Assembly: GCA_021292165.1 (NCBI GenBank)
Contig: CM037877.1
Span: 106,639,858 to 106,703,857, forward strand
DNA length: 64,000 nt
Source: Shinisaurus crocodilurus
Lineage: Eukaryota; Chordata; Lepidosauria; Squamata; Shinisauridae
Direction: 5' to 3'
Position numbers and translations under genes: made by a program. This document shows positions 30,955 to 42,999 of the stretch, one piece after another. The notes below the pieces were generated by a model, which was given only the letters and a program-made list of their open reading frames with translations, made no database searches and was not told the DNA's origin. How positions within the stretch are numbered: position 1 is the stretch's first letter; the number at the start of each line of letters is the position of its first letter.

Positions 30955-32345
30955 GACACACATCCTTTGGTGATGCCATCTATCCAGCTTGGCGGGGCAA
31001 TACTGGAAAATGTCAATCATTTTCTCTATCTTGGCAGTTATCTTTCTGTTACAGCTAACATTGACAGTGAAATCCAGCATCGTTTGAGCTCCGCAAGTGC
31101 CGCATTTTCTCGAATGAAACAAAGAGTGTTAGAGGATCGGGATATCTGTAAGAAGACCAAAACACTGGTTTATGAAGCCATTGTATTACCAACTTTATTG
31201 TATGCCTGTGAAACATGGACTATCTATAAACGTCACCTCCAAGACTCCTTGAAAGATTTCATCAACGTTGCCTCCGGAAAATCCTGCGAATTACTTGGGA
31301 AGATAGGCGAACAAATGTCAGTGTACTGGAAGAAGCAAAGACTACTAGCATTGAAAAAATGATCCTTCAATGCCAACTTCAATGGACTGGTCATTTTGTT
31401 CGCATGTCTGACTGCCGTCTCCCAAAGCAGTTACTTTATTCCCAACTCAAGGATGGAAAGTGGAATATCGGTAGTCAGTATAAAAAGTTTGTAGAGATGT
31501 AGCCGAGTAGCCTGGACGTTACCGAGCAGCCCGAACTGGACCTGCTTGTGTCCACTGAGCTACTCAGCCGCGCGGGCTTACCTGCCAGCAGGCTCTCCGG
31601 AGAGCCTGCCTCCCCGTCCCGTCGCGTCCTTCTGGCGCGGAGGAAGTGACGCGACGGGCCCCCCGTGCTCTGTTCTTGGCCGGGGAAACCAGGGCAACAG
31701 GGCTGTTTAAGCCCTGTTGCCCTGGTTCCCCCCACCAAAATAGATCGCAGGCGAGGCTCCGGCAGCGGCGTCGGCATTGGCGTGGAGAAGGTAGGCTACG
31801 GTGGGGTGGCGGGGTGGTGGTAGGGGGGTCTGGCAGCTGCAGTGGGCGGTGGGGGGGTCCGGCGGCTGCGGGGGGCGGCGGGGGGGTCCGGCGGCTGTGG
31901 GGGGGTCCGGCGGCTGCGGGGGGTGGCGGGGGGGTCCGGCACGGAGAATGCTCCACGCTGCTCTGAATACTGAGCTGGCGAGATCGGTTGCCGCTGCCTC
32001 GAGGGCCGAGCCAGGAGCGAGCCACGAGCCGACTCCAGGCTCGGCCCCACCACTAGTTTAAAGATGTTCTTAAGACTAATCTTAAAAAATGCAATATAGA
32101 CATCGAAAACTGGGAAGCTCTGGCCCATGAACGATCTAACTGGAGGTTGGCCTTTCACAAAGGTTCCATGGACTTTGAAGAAGCCTGAGTGCAAGGTGAA
32201 AGGGAGAAACGTGCTAAGCGAAAAGCACATCAAACGAATCCTTTACAGGACCATCTTCCATCTGATAACCTGTGTCCTCACTGTGGGAAGCTGTGTGGAT
32301 CTAGAACTGGCCTCTACAGCCACTTACGGACCCATCGCTAGAGTC
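30955..32345 (+). mobile_element. LINE reverse-transcriptase 3' part, split by a foldback element
   Basis: 30955-31250 encodes a LINE RT C-terminal segment (FLYLGSYLS, then LVYEAIVLPTLLYACETWT). A frameshift near 31250 moves it to another frame (WTGHFVRMSDCRLPKQLLY, 31383-31440). The frame breaks at 31491 where a foldback element is inserted, and resumes at 32055 through RSNWRLAFHKGSMDF to a CPHCGKLCGSRTGLYSHLRTH zinc-finger-like C-terminus and a stop near 32340. A 3' tail with CTACTACTACTAG repeats follows. The RT-plus-terminal CCHH layout marks a non-LTR retrotransposon; clade not assigned. Dead copy. Confidence 0.8.
31491..32054. mobile_element. Palindromic foldback element, copy 3, with G-rich minisatellite
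   Basis: 564 bp inserted in the LINE, with AGTTT at 31486-31490 and 32055-32059. Ends read TAGAGATGTAGCCGAG and the complement of AGTGGTGGGGCCGAG, so they are inverted. The centre is the same 41-bp hairpin as in 4621-4961. 31800-31940 is a tandem array of about 20-25 bp GGGGGGGTCCGGCGGCTGC-like units not seen in the sister copies. Confidence 0.75.
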
Positions 32346-32399
32346 TACACAATTTTTTTAGAATTTCCTCCTTTTATAATTCTCTTTTTGTAATTTTAT

Positions 32400-34240
32400 C
32401 CTAGAAGACTCGGTCACGAGTGATCGCCTACTACTACTAGTACACACATCTACTACCACTGGTGTCCTATTACTTGCCTTGTAGTTGGTAGCAGGCTCTT
32501 TGAGGCTAGAGACAGCTACTAGTCTGTGGCAGCAGAGAAAGCAGTTGGAGTTAGGAAGAGCTCAGAGCAGGGAGGGTGGCATGCCCAAATGGCATTACAC
32601 ACCTGAAGAGCAGGCCAAGCAAGAGTCAATCAAGAGTCAAGAAAGACAGGGGGTTTCCAGTACGATACTTTTTACTAGCTAGCACACACTTCCCAGAGCC
32701 TTATGCCAGACTGTGGCAGAGGTCGGTGGTGGCACCAGTACTGTGACCCATTGGAACCAATGCCACCACCTAAACAATAACCATTAGGGATTTAGAATTA
32801 GAAATTCACTCAGTCAATGATTTTTTAAAAATGGATTTACCTTCCCGTACTGAGCGCGGACCCAAACAGAATTTGCAGTTGGAAATCTGAACAAAAATGC
32901 ATCCATTCATATGCACACATTTGAGAAATGAGCACAAAAATATGTACAAATGTCTGTGGGGGGGGGGGAACCCACCTGCTCAGAACCAGGGTGGAATACG
33001 GTTGGTGGTAGAAACAAGAGAGCCTTGATGAGATGGAACTTAACAGATCTGCCCATCCCTAAAGATCTTTAAAATTCAGTAAAGAAAACTGACCATTCCT
33101 AATGCAAAATTAAATATGATAGACCACTAGAACGATCAAACCGGATTAAGGAGGGACTAAGCTAATGAAGGGGACCCTGATGCACCTCATAAGGGAGTTC
33201 TTTTCATAGCCTCAGGCTATTAAAGAAAAGGCTCTGCCCTCTCCACCTGCAACACTAGCCTCTCTAGGAAGATGACACTATGGTCAATCCCACCCCACCA
33301 CCACCTCCACATGACCATATGACACTTTTCGATCCAGAGTTGGAGGTGGAGACCAGTAGGAAGGCACTCAAGGCTGAGGGCAAAATATGACAAATTATAT
33401 TATAGCAAGAAAGGCATTTAACAAATTGAAAAGGTTTTAATGGTGCCGCAGTCATATAGCACACATTTATCACAGATGTAAACATTGGGAACTATAGTTC
33501 AAAATCTGTTATTAATAGCAAATGCTTAGATCATCAAAAACTCAAATGGAAATTTAGGTCAGTCATAAAAACAGGCCTATTTAAAATCTTTAGAAGGTAG
33601 CCAAAATGATATGTGTATATATTTGAAAAACAATTATTTATTTATGTCAATCTGATGGTTGACAACCTGTATTTCTTAATACTGTTTTTGTTTGTTTTTA
33701 GTGACCCTTCACACACCCCCAAAAAGAGAGCCATCCTAGAGAATGCTGAGTATCAAAATAAAACACACTTTGCTCATCTGTAAAGGATTTAGGTCTCATG
33801 AGAATTATTCAAGGCACAGCAAAATAGAGCATTCTAAGCTGAGAGACAGCAAATATGCTGCGAAATGGACTGGAAAGGTTGTCCAGATTGATGCATATGC
33901 AGGCTACAGTTTTTTCTATAGGTCTAGAGACAGAAGGGATGCTTCATGCTTGCTGACCAAGGAAATGTCTTCAATTTATTTTTTATTTTTGCAGGCAACT
34001 CTATTGTGAAGTGTTAAAATGTCTAGCATGCACTTCAGCTGTATAATGTCAGCAGGGAAATATTTGTTTTAAAATGTTCGTAAAAACATTTGGTGCAGTT
34101 CATTTTTTGAGTAATGTCTCAGTTTTTGATCAGGCCTGATCAAAGGAAAAAAGGAGAAAACTATTATTGTTGTTGTTGCTGCTGCTGTTGTTGTTGTAGA
34201 CCCTTTTCTCATGATATAAAATCAATATAACATCATAAAT
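32400..34240. other. Mostly unassigned, with LINE-like scraps and a microsatellite
   Basis: 33165-33255 contains CCTGATGCACCTCATAAGG, similar to the L2-type remnant at 34450, so probably a degraded LINE piece on the minus strand. 34164-34199 is a TTG/CTG repeat. The remainder is A/T-rich with no gene. Confidence 0.4.
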
Positions 34241-34379
34241 TATAAAGAATGATCAAAATACAAAATCAGCAGTTACAAAAATAATAGACACAGAAATACA
34301 ATTCCACAGCAGTGGTGAATTGCAGCAAGTCACACTAGCAAATAATAGCACTATGATCAGATTAAAATTAAACAGCAAG

Positions 34380-35060
34380 GCTAGGTTACTGAAAAAAGTC
34401 CTCTGATGGAGCCATGTTTTGGTCAGGCACCTAAACAAACAAAGTATAAGGGCCCTGATGCACCTCCTTGGGGAGGGGATTCCATAAAGTAAGTGCCACC
34501 ACTGAGAAGGCCCCATGCTACTAGTGGATGTCTGCCAAGCTTCATCTGACAAGGCCTCAGATGTTTAATGAAGTGTGTGCAGGGGCACATATGGAAGAAG
34601 GTGGTCCTTAAGATACTCAGGTCTCAAGCTATTTAGGGCTTTAAAGATCATAACCAGCACCATAAATTGAGTAAGCAGACAATCTATGGAAATTGCACAA
34701 AATCAGAGTGATACACTCCAGTCAATACCAGTCAATAACCTGTCAGCAGCATTCTAAGCAGAGAAACAGTAGCTGAAATTTCCAAACACTTTTTGAGGGC
34801 AGCCTCCTGTGGAGCACCTCACAATAGTCTAAATCAGGACTCTCCATCCTTGGGTCCCCAGATGTTGCTGGACTACAGCTCCCAGAATCCCTTGTCATTA
34901 GCCATGCTGGCTGGGTATGCTGGGCTGGCAGCTGTAGGCCAGCAACATCGGGGGACCCAAGGTTGGAGAGCCCTGGTCTAAATGGACAGTAAGTAGAGCA
35001 TAAATTACCATGGTGAGGTCTAACTACCAGGAATATTTCAGTTAGCATACCAGCCGATAC
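34380..35060 (-). mobile_element. L2/CR1-type LINE reverse-transcriptase remnant
   Basis: The minus strand encodes VMIFKALNSLRPEYLKDHL and LLPYVPLHT followed by a degraded LWN-IPSP segment, the usual C-terminal end of L2/CR1 LINE ORF2. Interrupted by the hAT MITE at 34835-34975. Together with 36260-36450, which carries the catalytic-site region, it seems to be one LINE separated by the copia insertion. Confidence 0.7.
34835..34975. mobile_element. Palindromic hAT MITE with 8-bp duplication
   Basis: 141 bp, CAGGACTCTCCATCC ... GGTTGGAGAGCCCTG. GTCTAAAT at 34827-34834 and 34976-34983 is a perfect octamer duplication. Inserted in the LINE remnant. Confidence 0.92.
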
Positions 35061-35097
35061 TGTTTAAAGGTACTCCTTGTCACCAATGCCACCTGAG

Positions 35098-35778
35098 ACT
35101 CCGCCGAAACTGTGAACCCTCTGTGGCTTAAGGCCAGATTTGGCCTTAAGCGCTGGAATTTTGGGTAGATATGCAGTACAGCCCACAGTAACAGCTTGGA
35201 ATGCCGCAAAAAGAGTGTTACGTTCTTTAGACGCGTGTCTTAAATTGAATTCAAAGAAGGCTGAAGTTCCACAGGTATGGCTGGATTCTGACTGGGGAAG
35301 CTGTACACTCACACGGAAATCTGTAAGTGGTATAGCATTAAAGGTTGGTGATTCACTAATAAGCTGGAAATCAAAGAAGCAGTCCAGTGTGGCTGGCTCA
35401 AGTTGTGAGGCTGAATATACTGCATTATCACAAGCATGTGGTGAAATCACATGGTTCATTCAGGTTTTAAAAGACCTAGGCTTACAAGTAGCATTACCAG
35501 TTCACGTGTACTGTGATAATCAAGCCTGCTCTGCAATGGCAAAATCTGAGTATTTAAAGGGGCTCACAAAACATATAGCTGTGAAATACTGCAATGTTCG
35601 TGATTATGTGCAGAAAAAGACCATTGAATTGATATATTGTCCAACAGAGCAAAATGTAGCAGATGTGTTTACTAAGCCACTGCCTGGGCCAAGATTCAAA
35701 AAACTATGTTCAGAACTAGGGATGGTGATCTTTAATAAAGGAAAATAAAAACCCTTTCTGTCTGCGGACAAGGAGGGG
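35098..35778 (+). mobile_element. Ty1/copia pol 3' end (RNase H)
   Basis: An open frame of 202 residues at 35140-35748. It shows the copia RNase H pattern: WLDSDWGSCTLTRKSVSG, ISWKSKKQSSVAGSSCEAEY, VYCDNQACSAMAKS, KHIAVKYCNVRDYV and NVADVFTKPLPGP. Usual His/Asp positions of the domain are present. Integrase, reverse transcriptase and 5' LTR are missing, so this is a 5'-truncated remnant. The purine tract AAGGAGGGG (35770-35778) directly precedes the LTR and is the expected plus-strand primer. Copia elements are sparse in vertebrates compared with gypsy. Confidence 0.9.
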
Positions 35779-36143
35779 TGTCAGCGTATGTAATGTGTCC
35801 TTGAGCAGAAAGGACTATAGCAGAGCACCTGTGAACAGAAGTTCTGTTTGGGAGTGAAACTTGTTAAAGTCGGGCAGTGTGCCCAAGGTCATAAACAGAG
35901 TGTTGAGAGGGGAGGAGTTATATGCTGTAATATTCTCTCCCCACTAGTCTTTGACTCTATGCTTTTTGTGCCGTGCATGGGGAGCCTTGCACTGAACTGT
36001 ATAGCTGTAAATTGTAATGAATCTATGCGTGAAGAACCTCAGTAAAAGTTTCTACTGATGAGCTCACGTCTCCTCGTTATTCTCTGAGCTTGCACACAAC
36101 AACTCCTATCTCTGCTACGTGGGGCAGCAGCAAAGTTCTGACA
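35779..36143 (+). mobile_element. 3' LTR of the Ty1/copia element
   Basis: 365 bp, starts TGTCAG and ends CTGACA (6-bp inverted ends, TG...CA). It follows the polypurine tract without a gap. GTAAAAGTTTCTACTG-like sequence near 36040 is the probable polyadenylation region. No 5-bp duplication can be checked because the 5' end of the element is gone. Confidence 0.85.
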
Positions 36144-36259
36144 AAAGGTTCTCCCCAACCAACAGTATTTCCATCTTGTCTGACTGCTAGCCATGCAGGC
36201 TTGGGCTGATGGGAGTCGGGGTCCAAAACTTCTCAAGGTCATCACCAGGTTGCCTGCCC

Positions 36260-36450
36260 CTAGTTTAGAGTTCCCACCACTTCCATAGGATCCAACGTAA
36301 ACAAGAAACAAAGCTGGGTGTCTTCAGCATACTGGTGACTCCATAGCTGAAATCTATAGGTGATGTTACCCAGTGGTTATATGTAGATGCAGATGTACTA
36401 GAGACAAAGTGGAGCCTTATGAGACCTCTTAAGTCAAATCTTCTGCTGCT
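36260..36450 (-). mobile_element. LINE RT catalytic-region fragment
   Basis: The minus strand reads HQYAEDTQLC, a degraded form of the Y-A-D-D-T-Q-L active-site block of L2/CR1 RTs, preceded by a PLGNI-like stretch. The upstream DNA 36150-36245 resembles a hAT MITE half (CTGATGGGAGTCGGGGTCC). Confidence 0.65.
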
Positions 36451-38750
36451 TGGGGCTCACGGGCCTTCTTGGCCAACCCCATGATCCCTGATGGCAGAAG
36501 ACACTGGCAGATTCATTCACTACTCCTAAGGAGAGGCCTTTTGGGCTTCTCCCATCTTTGACAGCACCCTCTGCTGCCTGCTACCCCATGCCCCTTCCCA
36601 AAGGTCTGCCCCCCACCCCGCTGGTTGAGTGGGAACAAAGTAGCAAGGGCTGGAGGGCTGGCATCAATTGAGACCTTCAAGTGTTCCTTTCAACACTCAG
36701 ATAGCCCAAAGGGCCCAATTTCTTTTCAGGGTGAGCACCTGGCTGGTTCCTCATCACTTCCTCTCCCATTTGCCAAATTAGATACTTGGCCTCTATGAAG
36801 TTTACTTGGTTAACATGGCTTTTTTTGTGTGTTTCAGAACCTTATTAAATAGCGACAAAAAACATTTGCTCATCTGAAAATTTATCCAATGGTGGCCATC
36901 TCCACATGTGGTTACCTATAACTGCAGTACTCCTAAACCTGGTGGGCAGAACAATGTACTGCCACACAGAACTGCGCCTTTCTCTCTCTAACGATTAATT
37001 CAGGCAGGAGGTGAGTCTTACGCTTCCTCCGGGTTGCGTTCTCTGCTGACTTCTCATCATTAAGCGCTGGTTATCAATCTTGGCCCTTTCTTTTCATATA
37101 GGGCACTGAATGATATAATGAGCAGAAAATTATATATACAAGAGTGCTTCCTCCATCACAGAGTGCTACGTTAATAGAGCAATCCTCAAGGGTGACTACA
37201 GGATCAAGGAACGAGATAATAAAGTGAGAAATGAAGTATATTCTCTGGGCATATTTTAGGAGCACAGGAAGTTCTCCAGAGTAGTTGAAAGAAATATCTA
37301 AAGGGGGAAATTAACTTTAGGTAGGCATGGGCTGAACATAAAGCCTTGCTCTTGAAACTTACCAGGTTTGGCGTGGGGAAGTTGCTTCTGTATTGGTTTC
37401 AGAACCATTCTACATAACAGGCAGAATGTGGTGGTAGAATCTGGTCTATACCACTTCAGACCCCCAAGTGTGAGGACATATTTTTTAATGCTCCCCCTCA
37501 TAAAAAAAATAATCTTGCATGTAGTAACAAGTACATTAGGGGAAAGGTGCAGGGAGGTTTTTTGGTTACATCAGGGAGTATTCCAAAATGTGTTTCCCCT
37601 CCACCCCCAGCTGCAGTATGGTGCAGTCCATAAAGATTCTCTGCAAATGTGTGTTCCTAAAGGCATTTGCTGAGATATATAGAGATGTGGGACAGGGGCA
37701 GGTGCGAACTAGAGGATAGGAGGAGGAAGGAGCACTTACCTCATCCTGTGCCCACTGAATCTCATTTGGAGAAGCTGCCCCTGACTGTTTTCCTCTTGAC
37801 TGGGGTAACGTCTGGCTTACAGCCCAGGTTGAGGTGAAAATGGCCCATTGGAGCATTTTCAGGGAGAATTGGTGAGAGGGTTAGCACTCTCCTCCCACCC
37901 ACCAATTCTTCCCAGAAGGGTCTCCCACGCCTGCATTAACAGCTGGTTCCATCCTCAGCAGCCCTAGTCAGGCATTATGCCTGAACAGGGTATACCAATG
38001 CATTTAGGGCATACTTGGCCATGCACGCTAGCCCCACCTACAACATCTCCATCCCCTTTTTCCTCAGTGCCTAACCCTCCCTGCATTGATCAGGGAGTTC
38101 TGAAGGGGGCTTCTGCCTGCATATGCTTGAATGAGAACAGAGGCCTCCATGCAATCAGGAACTCCTGCTTTATTAAGGTTCCTGATCATGTGGAGACTTC
38201 TACTCAGTTGAAAGCGAATGCTGGTAGAAGCTTCAGAGCTCCCTGCTCAACACAGGAAGGCCAGGGACTCAGGAGATGGGACCAATGTACATCGCCCCGT
38301 GCCCCTTATGTGTGGTGATGTACCCTGTTCATGCATAACACCTGAACGTGGATAATCTGACACCTCATTCTGTATCAAGTGTAGATTTGCTCTGAAGGAC
38401 AAACTAGATGTGAAAAGTGAGTAATGTGATCAGGATCTCCCCTTTTTGTGTGTTTGGTTGTTTTTTTAAAGTCGATTGAAGCCACAGGGAAGTGAGTGTT
38501 TGACTCTGACATCAGTGCTGGGGAAGGTGGTTTATAACTTCCCCCCCCATGCTGTTTTTGCAAGTGACATCTCGCCATGTCCTGAAGCTACTACTTTCCC
38601 CATGGGAGAAAATATACGGGCGTCATATTGTACTTGTATGTTTTTCGCATGGGGCAAATAGTAACTTTTTTTGATGGGGGGTTAATTGGGAACAAACATG
38701 GGGAAAGAGGTCAAATCCCCCTCTTGCAGTGCCATAGTTCTGATCTGTCA
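36451..38750. other. No feature seen
   Basis: No coding frame with recognisable domains, no RNA gene and no clear repeat in this 2.3-kb stretch. Confidence 0.4.
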
Positions 38751-38751
38751 T

Positions 38752-39100
38752 AGGAATGTGCAAATCAGCAAAATTCAAGCTCACTGAAGTTTTCTGAATT
38801 CCATCTTGAAGCTTGCTCCGACTTGAGTGCATATCAGATTGTGAACTTTGTTTTTTTCCTTTTTGTATGAAAATCTGTGCATATTTTCCCCAAACGCATC
38901 AATTGTGCACATCTTTGAAATGTACACATTCTTCACCCATTAATTAAAGTGCATGCATTATTTTTGGTCAGCAAATCACTTTGCAGGCTCCAAAATGTAC
39001 GGATTTTGACCTCAGATTGTGTCCGAGTCCATGTTTGGTTTGGAAGTTGTGAACTGGGTAAAATCCTGATCAAAAATGAACTGAAACAAATTTCTCAGAT
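38752..39100. mobile_element. Diverged MITE of the AGGGATGTGTGA family
   Basis: AGGAATGTGCAAATCAGCAAAATTCAAGC at one side and AAAATGAACTGAAACAAATTTCTC at the other match, in inverted orientation, the two ends of 42022-42456. The interior is A/T-rich with TGCATA/TGTACA motifs. Confidence 0.5.
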
Positions 39101-39189
39101 ATTGGGGGTACTGTGGTCTGCAGTGTTTCTAGAGGCATTTGGCCAACTACTGTTGGCAAGAGAATATTGGGCTAATCGCTCTTAGTCTA

Positions 39190-40340
39190 ATCTAAGAAGC
39201 AATTCTTCAATGGACTTGTACATAACTGTGGAGGGAGTGGTATTAATATAGGATGCAGAGTGGAAGATCATAATAAAAGCAAAAGTAGGATTCAATGGAA
39301 CAGAGTGTGTTCCAGTGCTGAGATAGAGTTAATAATTAAAAATGACCCTTGCAGCAGGAATATATTTTTCAAAATTGCTGAAGACAGCTGGTATTTGATA
39401 CCCAAATTAATTCTGACTGCCAGTTTTAAAATGGAACAGTAAGTCCAGAGGAGATAGAGCCCATGAACTAGCTAAAGGCAATATATATTCCTGGATATAT
39501 TTTAGCTTTGAGAAATAGCTATGTTAATATGAGTTAAGTTATGTGCATACCAAAGGAAAAAGGTAGCCTGAGGATTCATGTAATTGGTCGCCAGGTATAG
39601 CCTTTGTTTTGTAAATTATTAAATGCTTAAAAATGGTTATGCAAACAGCAAACTCTGGATTTTCATCATGAGTCTGATAGTGGGTGCTCCCCTCTTCATT
39701 AAGTGTTATCCATGAAAATTCATTATATTTTAATGTTCAGGCACTGCTATCTTCCTAATGAAAAGGAACTGGGGGCGATCGATAATGCTAAACATTTCTG
39801 TTAAATAAATATTAAATTGTATTAAGTAAAGAAAAGACGGGTTCAGGGGTATGCTGGTTCGAAATTCTTTTCCTATTAATTTATCAGAGTAACAAGATTT
39901 CCCCCCTTTGATGCAAACACCAGCATTTGGGCCTCTACTAATCCTAAAGTTGCCAACAAGTTTAGCCTAAAGTGAAATTTTGGCATTGGAGAAGTTTCAA
40001 AGGAAGCAAACAACTGTAATAAGACGGGGGGGGGGGATTCTCAGGAGCATTCCACACATCCGTACATGGGACGCACAAAAAAAAATTCCCACAGGTGGTT
40101 GGTCATGTGGTATTCTAAGTGTCTCATCTGACTCACACTGACAACCAGAGGTCTTCTTGGAAATGTGTTAGTTAAGAAACTCTCCACACACCTGTGTGGT
40201 GGTGATGCTGTTGTTCTATGGAGTGAAGAAGGAGGCAAATGATCTCTTCCCATTGGGACCCTTGTTCTGGACCCTACACACTGCTGCTTCAGCACAACAG
40301 AGCACAAGAAGGCCAGGCTGCAAGAGATGCCATACTCCTA
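39190..40340. other. No feature seen
   Basis: A/T-rich, no gene or clear repeat apart from a G9 run at 40026. Confidence 0.4.
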
Positions 40341-40590
40341 GAGCTGTGCACAAATGGCCTCTCAAAGTTCTGCACCCTGTCTATGGGCAGTGAAATTGGG
40401 GAGGGGGGATCTCAGCAAATTTATCCAGGGGAGGATAAATCCTCCAAGTTTCTCAGGGGTGCAGCTCACCATTGTCTGTAGCACAGCTTCTTCCTTTTTC
40501 TCCCTGAGGTTTTGTTTTGCTTTTGCTGCCACTGCAAGTTGCAGCAGCGCGGCCACCATTTTGCATCCTCCACAATGCATTGTGACAGGG
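40341..40590 (-). repeat. Interspersed repeat, minus-strand copy
   Basis: Starts TAGAGCTGTGCACAAATGG and ends GCATCCTCCACAATGCATTG; the reverse complement matches 7221-7492. No adjacent microsatellite here. Confidence 0.55.
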
Positions 40591-41147
40591 GCGAGGGGTT
40601 GGCAGCTCTCTCACAATAAGATGGTGGAGGATATTCAGATCTTTGTGGATGGGTAAGAAAAAGAAATATCTGAAGACCTTTTCTCAGAAAAATATCTGCT
40701 GAGAAATTTTGGCTCAGCTCTAAGTACCAAGTGACAGAACAATCTCTTCATTTTACATGAACTGGGCTGCTTCACAAGCACCCAAAGTGGTATAGAAGCC
40801 ATTTCTTTAATGTGCAATCTGGTGTGGCAGAGGTATGCATGTGACTACTGGAACCATATGGGTGTGACAACTCCGGGGGACTTTCATACCTAATAATTGC
40901 CCAGTCGGAAAGGCAGGCAAGATTGGGGTAGCAAAGACTCATGTGACGGACTCCATATTCACAGGCATATAGCAATCACCCAGGAGTGCACTACGCTTCT
41001 GTGTGTGTGTGTGAATGAAGCTTGGTTCCCTTCACATCAAATAGAGTGTTTCTGTTGGTAGTTAGTGTAAACTAAAATTGGTGTAAATATATATATATAT
41101 TCCTGGCTCGGGGGGGGGGGGCAGTGGGCACAGATGACTCTCTAATG

Positions 41148-41282
41148 CAGTGTTTCTCAACCTTGGGTCCCCAGATGTTTTTGGCCTACAACTCCCAGCA
41201 TGCCCCAGCCAGCTATGCTGGCTGGGGCATGCTGGGAGTTGTAGGCCAAAAACATCTGGGGACCCAAGGTTGAGAAACACTG
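41148..41282. mobile_element. Perfectly palindromic hAT MITE
   Basis: 135 bp made of two exactly complementary 66-bp arms around a 3-base centre (TAT). Starts CAGTGTTTCTCAACCTTGGG and ends with its complement. CTCTAATG at 41140-41147 and 41283-41290 is a perfect 8-bp duplication. Same family as 26514-26620, but without the central decay seen there. Confidence 0.95.
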
Positions 41283-41299
41283 CTCTAATGTGAGTTCTG

Positions 41300-42020
41300 T
41301 CTGAAAAACAGAACACTTCTCCTTTTTTTCTCAAGAAAAGGAACAGCGTTTATTTTACTAATAACACAATCAAAATATTTAGGGGGAATAAGAAATATGC
41401 AGACAACCCAGTATAACCACAGCATAAATCATTTTTATATATTTAAAGTAGAATTAATTCTGCAGCTCTAATTTTCCCCTGAAACATCTCATAACTTTCT
41501 TTCCAACTCTCCCAACTGCCCACTTTAACTGACATGACTCCCTCCTCCCCTTCATCCTCTCCCATCTCCCTGGTAACCAGCTATACTCCCTCCCATTCTA
41601 CCCCCTCCCTCCTGGCCACTCCCATAGAAGGTTCACTCAATAGGCAGCACAGGACAGTTCTGATCATGCCCAACAGGATCCCTTATGAACTCCCATATGA
41701 TAAAAATGGGCCAAAAACTCATTTTTAATTTGAACCCCCCTACAAATATTGTATACAACTAAGGAGTGCACAACACATGGTAAGTGTACCCCTTGACCTA
41801 ACAACAAAAACCATTTCCCCAGAGATGCAGAACAAATGGAAAGACCACATATTTAAGCCCGCATGTTTAAGCCCAGCAAAGCCTACGGAAGGAAAAAAAA
41901 AGCTGACACACCATGTCAAACTGATGGAAGTCACTTCTCAAACTTTAAGCTCCTATAAATAAGTGACTTCTTATTATCATTCTACCTAAACATCAACATG
42001 GAGTATCCTCAAAACCAAAT
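41300..42020. other. No gene seen
   Basis: A/T-rich and C/T-rich segments. A 64-residue plus frame at 41534-41728 is Ser/Pro/Thr-rich by composition and not recognised. Confidence 0.4.
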
Positions 42021-42021
42021 T

Positions 42022-42456
42022 TAGGGATGTATGAGAAATTTGTTTCAGTTAATTTTCAATCAGGATTTACCCAGTTTACAGCTTCCAGACCAAAACACAG
42101 ACTCGGATGCAATCTGCGGTCAAAGTCTATGTACATTTCTGAGCTTACACGGTAATTCACAGACAAAAAAAAACTGTGTTCAACAGCATATGTACATTTG
42201 AAAAATGCACATAAGAATGTGTGCTTTTGGAAAAGTTGCACAAATACATTGCGTACATTTCAAAGATGCACACAACTGATGCATACATTTGGAAAAAAAT
42301 ATGCATGAAAATATACATGTGAAAATATACAGATTTCATGTGAAAAGAAAAAAACAAACAAATCTTGCAATCTGATATGGACTTGAGTTAGAACGAGCTT
42401 CGAGATGGAATTCAGAGAACTTCGGTGAGCTTGAGTTTTGCTGATTCACACATCCC
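42022..42456. mobile_element. MITE with AGGGATGT termini
   Basis: Starts TAGGGATGTATGAG and ends GATTCACACATCCCT, an inverted terminal repeat. The interior has many ACATTTG/TGCACA-type A/T-rich motifs. A related left end, TAGGGATGTGTGAGGAATCC, starts at 42505. Target duplication not readable. Confidence 0.55.
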
Positions 42457-42504
42457 TCCCCCTACGCTCTTCTACACTGCCAAGTATCAGATCAATCCAC
42501 TCAG

Positions 42505-42965
42505 GTAGGGATGTGTGAGGAATCCAGTAGGGGGTGAAATTCCAGCAGATTTCCATGATTCAGCTCCCTGAATTTCGGTTCATTAGCCTTGGGCTGGCAC
42601 CGATTCTCTGTGGTGTGAGTCAAGCCAGTTCGTAGACTTCTGTCTCTAAGACGGGCCACAATGTGCATTTAAAAATAAAAAATAAAAATTAATGCTAAGG
42701 AAATTTGCAAAAAATCGGCACCCGAAAACCAGGTGGATCCAGTGCGATTCACGCAAAGTGCACTAGAACCACATGGTTTTGGGGTACTGATTTGCACACA
42801 TGGGCAGATATTGTGCAAAATCGCAATAGATCCATGTGGTTTTCCAGGTGCCAATTTGTGCAAATTGGCTGTTTTTGTGCAAATTTCCTTAGTGGTTTAA
42901 CAAAAAATGTGCAAATGGCAGCCTGTCTTAGAGACAGAAGTCTGTGGGGTGAAAAAACTGACTTG
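42505..42965. mobile_element. Related diverged MITE-like element
   Basis: Left terminus TAGGGATGTGTGAGG. The interior holds two inverted blocks (AGACTTCTGTCTCTAAGAC near 42626 and GTCTTAGAGACAGAAGTCT near 42925). The right terminus is uncertain. Probably a foldback relative of 42022-42456. Confidence 0.45.
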
Positions 42966-42999
42966 GCCCACTTCTGATCATCAGATCTGAAGCAGGCAG

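Noticed and set aside
31564..32025. 153-residue Pro-rich minus frame and overlapping Gly-rich plus frames
   Set aside because: They lie within the G-rich array of a foldback element and have no coding signature.
41534..41728. Ser/Pro/Thr-rich 64-residue frame
   Set aside because: Composition follows local CT-rich DNA; no recognisable domain.
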